In this document: piece by piece, positions 1 to 4,753 of the stretch | Numbering within the stretch: position 1 is the first letter of the stretch | Layout: every line of letters begins with the position of its first letter | Assembly (NCBI GenBank): GCA_002431975.1 | Contig: DJFA01000087.1 | Span: 1-7,469 of the forward strand | DNA: 7,469 nt | Origin: Ruminococcus sp. UBA5884 | GTDB taxonomy: Bacteria > Bacillota > Clostridia > Oscillospirales > Ruminococcaceae | Direction: 5' to 3' | The notes under the pieces: generated by a model | What the model was told of the DNA's origin: nothing | The model's input: the letters and a program-made list of their open reading frames with translations, nothing else | The model's database searches: none | Made by a program: the position numbers and the translations under genes

Positions 1-4
1 TTTT

Positions 5-65
5 CAAATGGGCGGATATTTTTGTAGGGGCGAACTGTGTTCGCCCGCTCCAATTCAGGAGAGCG
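5..65. repeat. REP-like palindromic intergenic repeat
   Basis: A perfect inverted repeat GGGCGAA / TTCGCCC (28-34 and 40-46, five-base loop) is preceded by GTAGG. It is flanked on the left by a 17-bp segment (5-21) that recurs inverted at 7402-7418. A second weaker pairing CGCTC / GAGCG (46-50 and 61-65) follows. GC-rich palindromes of the type TAGGGGCGA...TCGCCC are, from general familiarity, common dispersed intergenic repeats in Clostridia; copy number here is unknown. It lies beyond the jag terminator and contains no plausible gene. The exact element boundaries are a guess. Confidence 0.55.
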
Positions 66-83
66 ACCAATGACCGCAAAAAC

Positions 84-118
84 AAAGCGTTCTGACCCTA
101 AAATCAAAACGCTTTTTT
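84..118. terminator. Terminator after jag, possibly bidirectional
   Basis: Perfect 8-bp stem AAAGCGTT (84-91) with AACGCTTT (108-115) around a 16-base loop. Read leftward, the direction of jag, the stem is followed by GTTTTTG, a short U run. Read rightward it is followed by a stronger T run (113-118). It begins just 4 bases past the jag stop codon in the leftward direction, so it is a likely end for the rpmH-jag operon. It may also stop convergent transcripts entering from the left. The long loop makes it a moderate rather than textbook terminator. Confidence 0.6.
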
Positions 119-121
119 AAA

Positions 122-874
122 TTATAATTCAATTTTGCCATAAAGACCTGCATGAATATCATCTTCAGGCTTAGGTTTTTTATAATCCTTCTCAAAGCTT
201 GTTTTGAGGTCAAGAGAACGTGGTTTTCTTTTTCTGAAATCCTTTTTCGGACGGTCATTTCTTTTGACATTTGATGATATTATGACTTTTCTGTGAGGTT
301 CTTCACCTACTGAACGTGAGGAAACTCCTTCAATTTCTGAAACAGCTGAATGTATTATGCGTCTTTCATACGGGTTCATAGGCTCAAGAGCGGCAGAACG
401 TCCGGTTTTAAGAACGGATTTTGAAATTTTTGCTGCAAGTTCTTCAAGAGATTTTTTTCTTTTTTCACGGTAGCCGCAGCTGTCAACTGTTATTCTGTAA
501 TATTCCTTGCTTCCCTTGTTGCATATCATTGAAGCGAGGTATTGCAGAGCATCAAGTGTTTCGCCCCGTTTCCCGATTATTGCATCGCTGTCGAATGAAA
601 TAACAGCACCTGTTTCTGTTTCCTCGACTGAAGGTTCTGAGTCAATTCCCATTTTTTCAAGTATTGAGCTGATATAATTGCAGGCGATTTCAGCTTTTGT
701 AAGAGGAGGGGTATACTCTGCCTGAACTCTGGCTTCATTTTTGATTTTTCCGAAAAGACCCTTTTTAGGTTCTTCGATAACAGTGAAGATGATTTCTGAT
801 TCATCAACGCCGAACTGTGCAGCAGCGGCAGTTTTTGCCTCTTCAACGGATTTTGCAGAAAATATTTCGGTCAT
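122..874 (-). CDS. jag: Jag/KhpB (SpoIIIJ-associated) RNA-binding protein
   Basis: Cytoplasmic RNA-binding protein that in Firmicutes is encoded beside yidC and, as KhpB, partners with KhpA to affect cell division and mRNA regulation. The 250 residues show the usual order: a Jag N-terminal domain (about 1-52, with the conserved KKGLFG at 37-42), a KH domain with the GKRG loop at 101-104 followed by ETLDALQYL, and an R3H domain around 165-200 containing ERRIIH (170-175). A basic, disordered tail (about 203-237) precedes the end GLYGKIEL. The start is taken as ATG at 874 because AAGGAG lies 9 bases upstream; a TTG two codons earlier (880) would sit only 3 bases from that site. The gene begins 17 bases after yidC ends, so it is surely in the same operon, and it is the last gene before the terminator. 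Confidence 0.95.
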   Translation of the reverse strand: MTEIFSAKSVEEAKTAAAAQFGVDESEIIFTVIEEPKKGLFGKIKNEARVQAEYTPPLTKAEIACNYISSILEKMGIDSEPSVEETETGAVISFDSDAIIGKRGETLDALQYLASMICNKGSKEYYRITVDSCGYREKRKKSLEELAAKISKSVLKTGRSAALEPMNPYERRIIHSAVSEIEGVSSRSVGEEPHRKVIISSNVKRNDRPKKDFRKRKPRSLDLKTSFEKDYKKPKPEDDIHAGLYGKIEL

Positions 875-891
875 TGTCAATCACTCCTTTT

Positions 892-1974
892 TTAGTCTTT
901 ATTGTCATCGCCGTACTTATCAGCCATACGTTTTCTTGCTTCATTGATAAGCTGACGCTGATATTCATTAAGTTCCGATTTAGACATATCAGAAGAAGCT
1001 TTGCGGACAGCTTCCTGTTGCTGTTCCATCATTTTCTGCATAAAACCCGGTTTTTTGTTCTTTGCTTTTTCCTTTTCCTTTTCGACCATTGCGTCAACAC
1101 GTTCAGGAGTCATATAATTGTTGAGTATGATAGTCTGGATAAGTGAGAAAATTGATGAAAGTGTCCAGTAAAAGCCGACACCTGCCGGAAATCCGAATGC
1201 TATCCATACGGAGAACACAGGCATTATATAAAGCATAAGGTTCATGCCGCCCATCATTTTTGCGGCTTCAGGGTTGTCCTTATGCTGTCTTATCTGCATA
1301 TAGACTGTAAGTATAAGCTGGAAAACGCCTGATGCTATAGGTATCATAAGCAGAGCAACTGCTGAGGCGTTCCAGACTTCAGGATGTATGGTAGGGGTCA
1401 CTCCGAGGTCTATAAGACCGAAAAGCGAATTGTTGAATGAGTCAACCTTGTCAGTAAATCCGTTCATGCTTTCAAATATGCGTGGATTTTCCCTTGCATA
1501 CTTCATTATTATAAGCTCCGGACGGGAACTCATATATTTTTCTGTTATGCCTGCATCGGTGAGGTATGCTGTAAGCAGCTCCTGAGCCTGAGAGAGAGTT
1601 TCCTTTGAAAAGCGGAGAATATGAGTAAGCGGACGGTATACAACGTCAAGTATGCCGTAAAGTATCGGAAACTGTATGAGCAGAGGCAGACAGCCTGCCA
1701 TCGGGTTGATGTTATGCTCTGAATAGAGCTTCATCTGTTCCTCCTGAAGCTTCTGAGGGTTATTTGTATAGCTTTTTTTCAGCTTTTCGAGCTTCGGAGC
1801 GATAGCTTTCTGTTTTGCAGACATTTTATGCTGATTGATTGAAAGCGGACTTAAAAGCAGTTTTGTCAGTATAGTAAAGATTATGAGCGATACGCCGTAA
1901 TTCTTGACAACTGAGTATATGCCGTACATAATAAGTCCGAGCGGATAACCTATAATATTTCCAAGTGTACCCAA
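892..1974 (-). CDS. yidC: YidC/Oxa1-family membrane protein insertase
   Basis: Inserts and folds inner-membrane proteins, alone or with the Sec translocon. The 360 residues give a Gram-positive-type YidC with hydrophobic segments at about 5-46 (TILTKLLLSPLSI carrying the groove charge as Lys38 where E. coli and Bacillus YidC have Arg), 90-115 (NPMAGCLPLLIQFPI, the family hallmark), 205-226, 245-266 and 268-287. An extracytoplasmic stretch of about 85 residues (116-200) separates the second and third conserved segments. The C-terminal tail from about 290 is strongly charged, coiled-coil-like, rich in Lys, Glu and Gln, and suited to ribosome contact. There is no lipobox signal peptide. The start is a TTG at 1974, with GGGGGT ten bases upstream; the next in-frame Met (residue 16) would cut into the first hydrophobic segment. 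The gene lies 18 bases after yidD and 17 before jag. Confidence 0.95.
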   Translation of the reverse strand: MGTLGNIIGYPLGLIMYGIYSVVKNYGVSLIIFTILTKLLLSPLSINQHKMSAKQKAIAPKLEKLKKSYTNNPQKLQEEQMKLYSEHNINPMAGCLPLLIQFPILYGILDVVYRPLTHILRFSKETLSQAQELLTAYLTDAGITEKYMSSRPELIIMKYARENPRIFESMNGFTDKVDSFNNSLFGLIDLGVTPTIHPEVWNASAVALLMIPIASGVFQLILTVYMQIRQHKDNPEAAKMMGGMNLMLYIMPVFSVWIAFGFPAGVGFYWTLSSIFSLIQTIILNNYMTPERVDAMVEKEKEKAKNKKPGFMQKMMEQQQEAVRKASSDMSKSELNEYQRQLINEARKRMADKYGDDNKD

Positions 1975-1992
1975 ATTTTTCAGACCCCCAAA

Positions 1993-2226
1993 TTATTTTC
2001 TTTTTTTGAACAATGACGGAAATTCGTCAGGGACGTAGTCAAATCCGCCTTTGCAGTAAGGATTGCATCTAAGTATCCGCCATACTGCCAGAAGCGAGCC
2101 TCTGAATGTGCCGAAGCGTTCTATTGCTTCAAGGGCATACTGTGAGCAGGTCGGATAGAACCTGCATGAAGGCGGCAGATACGGGGAAATATATTTTCTG
2201 TAGAATTTTATTGCTGATTTAATCAT
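1993..2226 (-). CDS. yidD: YidD, membrane protein insertion efficiency factor
   Basis: Small protein, usually about 70-85 residues, that associates with the membrane and aids YidC-dependent insertion. The 77 residues start with an amphipathic stretch IKSAIKFYRKYISP and carry the family core PPSCRFYPTCSQYALEAI (18-35), then WRILRCNPYCKGGFD. Cysteines are at 21, 27, 54 and 58, as is typical. The ORF can be extended upstream to a GTG at 2253, but family members begin close to IKFYRKYIS, so I use the ATG at 2226. That ATG lies inside the last codons of rnpA (8-base overlap, ATGATTAA). No good Shine-Dalgarno precedes it, which suggests translational coupling to rnpA. It sits between rnpA and yidC, its usual place. 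Confidence 0.92.
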   Translation of the reverse strand: MIKSAIKFYRKYISPYLPPSCRFYPTCSQYALEAIERFGTFRGSLLAVWRILRCNPYCKGGFDYVPDEFPSLFKKRK

Positions 2227-2560
2227 GGCAGCTGTTGATTTCCCTGACGGCACGTCCGGAAAGGAATGAGCTTACTGCACCGGATTTTACTTCAGCGGCT
2301 GAAGCTCTTGCGACTATGACCATATCGATTCCGACCGGAAACAGGAGTTCATTTTCCCTGTAGGCCTGTCTGATTATTCTTTTTGCACGGTTTCGTTTCA
2401 CGGCATTGCCGACTTTTTTTCCGGCAGTTATTCCGAGGCGGTTGAATGAAAGACCGTTTTTCCTGAAATATATTACAACATTTCTTGAAACGATGCATCT
2501 GCCTTTTCTGTAGAGGCAGAGGAAATCCCTGTTGCTGTTCAGAATTTCTGTATAAAGCAT
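2219..2560 (-). CDS. rnpA: Ribonuclease P protein component
   Basis: Protein subunit that binds the RNase P RNA and pre-tRNA leader so that the ribozyme can cut tRNA 5' ends. The 113 residues contain the N-terminal NRDFLCLYRKGR region (10-21), the FNRLGITAGKKVGNAV strand (39-54) and the RNR motif with KRNRAKRIIRQAYR (55-68), the main RNA-binding segment. A longer reading from 2590 is possible, but the ATG at 2560 matches the family start and has AAGGAA seven bases upstream (2568-2573). The gene follows rpmH by 103 bases that hold two stem-loops. Its end overlaps the yidD start by 8 bases. Confidence 0.96.
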   Translation of the reverse strand: MLYTEILNSNRDFLCLYRKGRCIVSRNVVIYFRKNGLSFNRLGITAGKKVGNAVKRNRAKRIIRQAYRENELLFPVGIDMVIVARASAAEVKSGAVSSFLSGRAVREINSCHD

Positions 2561-2581
2561 AACAATGTTCCTTATTGTAAA

Positions 2582-2604
2582 ATAGACCACGGGGTGTGGT
2601 CTAT
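2582..2604 (-). terminator. Stem-loop just upstream of rnpA (attenuator candidate)
   Basis: A 9-bp perfect stem, ATAGACCAC pairing with GTGGTCTAT, with a five-base loop (2591-2595). Read leftward it is followed by a short TTT run and then by the rnpA ribosome binding site. It could be a weak attenuator or an mRNA-processing or stability structure between rpmH and rnpA. The U run is too short to call it a full terminator. Confidence 0.4.
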
Positions 2605-2622
2605 CAGTTTCGGTTGAATTGA

Positions 2623-2650
2623 TGTCAGCAGAGTTTTAAATCTGCTGACA
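2623..2650. other. Strong stem-loop in the rpmH-rnpA spacer
   Basis: TGTCAGCAGA (2623-2632) pairs perfectly with TCTGCTGACA (2641-2650) around an 8-base loop. A run of seven T follows on the plus strand (2654-2660), three bases after the stem. For the leftward transcript of rpmH and rnpA the T run lies before the stem as an A run, so it does not act as a simple terminator there. It starts 14 bases beyond the rpmH stop. Likely roles are transcript processing or protecting the abundant rpmH mRNA 3' end; blocking antisense transcription from the left is also possible. Confidence 0.5.
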
Positions 2651-2663
2651 CAGTTTTTTTAAA

Positions 2664-2798
2664 TCAGTGAGAGAGTCTTGCTCTGCCCTTTGCACGTCTG
2701 CGTGCAAGAACCTTGCGTCCGTTTCTTGTAGACATTCTCTTCATGAAGCCATGTTCTTTTTTTCTGTGAAGCTTTTTAGGCTGGTATGTTCTTTTCAT
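2664..2798 (-). CDS. rpmH: Ribosomal protein bL34
   Basis: Small, very basic protein of the large ribosomal subunit, buried in 23S rRNA. All 44 residues match the family: MKRTYQPKKLHRKKEHGF, then MSTRNGRKVLARRRAKGRARLS. The ORF can be read 26 codons further upstream, but the ATG at 2798 is correct by family length and has AAGGAG eight bases upstream. It is the first gene of the leftward operon, driven by the promoter at 2835-2864, and faces dnaA divergently, the classic bacterial origin arrangement. Confidence 0.98.
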   Translation of the reverse strand: MKRTYQPKKLHRKKEHGFMKRMSTRNGRKVLARRRAKGRARLSH

Positions 2799-2834
2799 CT
2801 GAATCACTCCTTTTATATAGCCTTGCAATAATAT

Positions 2835-2864
2835 AGTATACTGCAAAACATACTGTCCTGTCAA
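2835..2864 (-). promoter_or_regulatory. rpmH operon promoter, sigma-A type
   Basis: On the minus strand TTGACA (2864-2859) and TATACT (2840-2835) are separated by 18 bases. The -35 is a perfect consensus and the -10 matches five of six. Transcription would start near 2828, about 30 bases before the rpmH ATG. Confidence 0.8.
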
Positions 2865-2884
2865 GTATATTTGCAAATTTTTTT

Positions 2885-2936
2885 GGTTTGCAACCAGTTA
2901 CCAACCGGTTTGCAACCAGTTACCAACCGGTTGCAA
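2885..2936. repeat. 22-bp tandem repeat of phased AACCNGTT palindromes
   Basis: Two exact tandem copies of a 22-bp unit (2885-2906, 2907-2928) and the start of a third (2929-2936). Each unit holds TTGCAA followed by AACCAGTT and AACCGGTT. The AACCNGTT motif occurs at 2892, 2903, 2914 and 2925, exactly 11 bp apart, and again at 2948 within the dnaA promoter. The array lies between the two divergent promoters and reaches the dnaA -35, so it is well placed to be an operator for dnaA, rpmH or both. I do not recognise the binding protein. Confidence 0.7.
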
Positions 2937-2943
2937 AAAAGGG

Positions 2944-2972
2944 TTGCAACCTGTTTTTGTTTATGGTATAAT
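2944..2972 (+). promoter_or_regulatory. dnaA promoter, sigma-A type
   Basis: TTGCAA (2944-2949) and a perfect TATAAT (2967-2972) with a 17-base spacer. The -35 sits inside the 10-bp palindrome GGTTGCAACC (2942-2951), related to the repeats just upstream. Transcription should start near 2979, leaving a leader of only about 20 bases. Confidence 0.8.
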
Positions 2973-2990
2973 ATAAGTGTACAATGTTAG

Positions 2991-2996
2991 GAGGTA
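2991..2996 (+). promoter_or_regulatory. dnaA ribosome binding site
   Basis: A strong AGGAGG-type site lies seven bases before the ATG at 3002. It decides the start: an earlier in-frame ATG at 2984 precedes the site itself and cannot use it. Confidence 0.85.
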
Positions 2997-3001
2997 TACT
3001 G

Positions 3002-4357
3002 ATGAATTCCTTTGCAGAAGTTTTTGATGTTATCAAAAAATACTGTCTTAATGAAGGGCAGCTGGTTGAAGCCGCTTACAATCTCTGGATAAGACCTATA
3101 GAGGCAAAGGAGCTTGACGGAAATAATGCTGTGCTTTATGTTCCGTCAGAATTTCAGAAAAGCGTTATTCAGACAAATTATGAAAAGCTCCTTAAAGAAG
3201 CTTTTAAAGCCGTTCTCGGTTTCGATGTTGAAATTCAGATACACACAGAAGACGATGATTATCCACCGAAGCATGTGAGTTTCGACGAAATCGAAGAACG
3301 GCATCTTCAGCTCGAAAAAAGCTTTGAAACCGCAAAATATGACTACACTTTCGATACTTTCATAGTAGGCCGCTCAAATGAATTTGCCTATGCCGCCTGT
3401 ACCGCCGTTGCAAAGGGAAACGGTGCAACCTATAACCCCCTTTTCATATACGGCCCTTCAGGTCTTGGAAAAACTCATCTTCTTACTGCGATATCAAATG
3501 AAATGAAAAAAAATAATCCGGAAATAAATGTTGTATACGTTACAGGAGAAAATTTCGCAAATGAACTTATCGATGCCATAAAAATGAAAAGGGATACAAA
3601 GACTTTCCACGAAAAATACCGCAGTGCCGATGTGCTGCTTATCGACGATATCCAGTTCATTGCCGGAAAGGAAAGCACTCAGGAGGAATTTTTCCATACA
3701 TTCAATGAACTTCACAAGGAAGGCAGACAGATTGTACTTACCTCAGACAAACCTCCGAAAGATATGAAAATCATTGAGGAAAGAATAAGAAACCGCTTTG
3801 AATGGGGACTTATTGCCGATATCTCAACTCCGGACTTTGAAACAAGAATGGCTGTAATAAAACGCAAGGCAGAACTTCTGCATATCATGATTCCTGATGA
3901 AGTCTGCGAATTTATTGCAAACCGCTTAAAGACAAATATACGTCAGCTTGAAGGTGCTGTCAAAAAATTAAAGGCTTTAAAGCATCTCGCCGGAAGTGCT
4001 CCTTCAATGGCTATGGCTCAGAGCGTTATAAGAGACATACTGAACGATGAACAGCCCGTTCCGATAACCGTCGAAAAAATTATCGGCGAAGTTGCAAATG
4101 TATACGGAGTCACTCCTGAAGATGTCCGTTCCAACAAAAGATCATCACAAATTTCCACTGCAAGAAAGGTCGCAATATATGCCGTTCATGAGATAACGCA
4201 AATGTCATTAGTGACAATTGGGACTGAATTTGGTGGTCGTGACCACTCCACTATCGTATACGCAATCAAAAATATTGAGGCAAATATGGCAAAAGATGAT
4301 AATTTAAGGGAAATCGTGGAAGATATCATAAAAAATATCAAGGAAAAATCAGGATAA
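3002..4357 (+). CDS. dnaA: Chromosomal replication initiator protein DnaA
   Basis: AAA+ ATPase that binds DnaA boxes at oriC, forms a filament, melts the unwinding element and helps load the replicative helicase. The 451 residues show domain I (about 1-80), a short linker domain II (about 82-112), and the AAA+ domain III with Walker A GPSGLGKTH (151-159), Walker B LLIDDIQF (212-219), sensor I LTSDKPP (246-252), the arginine-finger region RIRNRFEWGL (261-270) and sensor II IRQLEGAV (313-320). Domain IV (about 355-451) has the signature GGRDHSTIVYAIKNIE (411-426). Aligned by eye with E. coli, Arg399, Asp433 and His434 correspond to Arg380, Asp414 and His415, Thr435 to Ser416, and Pro423 to Val404. 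The ATG at 3002 is set by its ribosome binding site. It is first in the rightward cluster and directly precedes oriC. Confidence 0.98.
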   Translation: MNSFAEVFDVIKKYCLNEGQLVEAAYNLWIRPIEAKELDGNNAVLYVPSEFQKSVIQTNYEKLLKEAFKAVLGFDVEIQIHTEDDDYPPKHVSFDEIEERHLQLEKSFETAKYDYTFDTFIVGRSNEFAYAACTAVAKGNGATYNPLFIYGPSGLGKTHLLTAISNEMKKNNPEINVVYVTGENFANELIDAIKMKRDTKTFHEKYRSADVLLIDDIQFIAGKESTQEEFFHTFNELHKEGRQIVLTSDKPPKDMKIIEERIRNRFEWGLIADISTPDFETRMAVIKRKAELLHIMIPDEVCEFIANRLKTNIRQLEGAVKKLKALKHLAGSAPSMAMAQSVIRDILNDEQPVPITVEKIIGEVANVYGVTPEDVRSNKRSSQISTARKVAIYAVHEITQMSLVTIGTEFGGRDHSTIVYAIKNIEANMAKDDNLREIVEDIIKNIKEKSG

Positions 4358-4362
4358 AAAAG

Positions 4363-4585
4363 TTTTCAACATAGTTTTCAACATTTTTTTGAAAAATAAA
4401 GCCCGTATCTACGGGGTTTGCGATAGTTTTCAACACTTTCAACAATTGAGTTTTCAACATTAAAAAAGTTTTCCACAGTTTTTCAACAAGTTTTCAACAA
4501 TCTTTCAACACTTTCAACACCCTTTTAGGTTTTCAACAAAGTTTTCAACACTTTCAACAAGTTTTCAACATACCAATGTTGAAAA
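4363..4585 (+). repeat. DnaA-box array, non-canonical TTTTCAACA type
   Basis: Fifteen box-like 9-mers by eye. TTTTCAACA starts at 4363, 4375, 4427, 4451, 4480, 4491, 4530, 4542 and 4562. CTTTCAACA starts at 4436, 4502, 4511 and 4551. TTTTCCACA, the closest to the textbook TTATCCACA, is at 4469. One box is inverted (TGTTGAAAA, 4577-4585). Several touch head to tail with a 9-bp step (4427/4436, 4502/4511, 4542/4551). Nearly all point toward the trios and unwinding element, as expected for directional filament growth. Identity as DnaA boxes is inferred from location and resemblance. Confidence 0.8.
4402..4415. other. Small GC-rich hairpin between boxes, after dnaA
   Basis: CCCGT (4402-4406) pairs with ACGGG (4411-4415) around ATCT. 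It stands in the only sizeable gap of the left box array and could be a weak terminator for dnaA, but no proper T run follows. Function uncertain. Confidence 0.3.
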
Positions 4586-4626
4586 CTTTGACCCCTCCAG
4601 CCCCGATTCTACGCGATTCTTAAAAG

Positions 4627-4644
4627 TTTTCAACACTTTCAACA
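4627..4644 (+). promoter_or_regulatory. Trio-proximal DnaA-box pair
   Basis: TTTTCAACA (4627-4635) and CTTTCAACA (4636-4644) abut head to tail and end one base before a CCCCC tract. They occupy the place of the two boxes that anchor the DnaA filament at the B. subtilis unwinding system. Confidence 0.75.
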
Positions 4645-4648
4645 CCCC

Positions 4649-4663
4649 CTACTACTACTACTA
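4649..4663 (+). promoter_or_regulatory. DnaA-trio element
   Basis: Five perfect CTA repeats (complement read 3'-GAT) run from the C tract into the AT-rich stretch. DnaA-trios of the form 3'-(G/A)AT are the known sites where DnaA engages a single strand; a perfect run of five is strong by that definition. Confidence 0.8.
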
Positions 4664-4684
4664 TATATTTATATTATATATATG
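4664..4684. other. AT-rich DNA unwinding element
   Basis: A stretch made almost only of A and T (TATATTTATATTATATATAT and one G) immediately after the trios. This is the expected site of first strand opening. Its alternating TA steps are among the least stable in the window. Confidence 0.75.
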
Positions 4685-4705
4685 CGAAAAAAAAAATTTT
4701 TTTCG
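4685..4705. other. A10T7 palindromic tract beside the unwinding element
   Basis: CG, ten A, seven T, CG: a near-perfect palindrome with rigid or bent A-tract character between the unwinding element and the inverted DnaA box at 4707-4715. It may add to helical instability or bending at the origin. No terminator role is evident because no gene ends nearby. Confidence 0.5.
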
Positions 4706-4753
4706 ATGTTGAAAACTTTTTTTTATAAGCTCTTATGAAAGGATAAAAATAAA

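Larger units (their letters stand above)
4363..4715 (+). other. oriC: Chromosomal origin of replication (oriC)
   Basis: This gene-free dnaA-dnaN interval holds, left to right, a dense array of DnaA-box-like 9-mers (4363-4585), a C-rich spacer (4590-4620), a tandem box pair (4627-4644), a CCCCC tract, five CTA trios (4649-4663), an AT-rich unwinding stretch (4664-4684), an A10T7 tract and a reversed box (4707-4715). The order box pair, C tract, trios, AT-rich DNA matches the basal unwinding system described in Bacillus subtilis. Location between dnaA and dnaN is the commonest Firmicute oriC site. No coding frame is plausible here. Confidence 0.9.

Noticed and set aside
817..1146. Plus-strand ORF of 109 codons opposite jag and yidC
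   Set aside because: It lies antisense to strongly recognisable genes, has no ribosome binding site, and its protein is a Phe/Leu/Ser-rich shadow of the charged yidC tail.
2799..2876. Extended rpmH start at 2876
   Set aside because: It would add 26 residues to a 44-residue ribosomal protein and place the start upstream of the -10 of the rpmH promoter.
2984..3001. Upstream ATG for dnaA at 2984
   Set aside because: The AGGAGG lies after this ATG; the ATG at 3002 has ideal spacing and matches the family N-terminus.
3475..3715. Two minus-strand ORFs inside dnaA
   Set aside because: They overlay the conserved Walker A to Walker B coding region of dnaA and resemble no known protein; reverse-strand shadows.
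4363..4644. CRISPR-like array
   Set aside because: The repeats are 9-mers with variable, very short spacing between dnaA and dnaN; this is a DnaA-box cluster, with no leader, spacers or cas genes.
4664..4753. dnaN promoter in the AT-rich stretch before the gene
   Set aside because: Several TATA-like strings exist, but none has a -35 at proper spacing, and those near 4733 would start transcription past the ribosome binding site.
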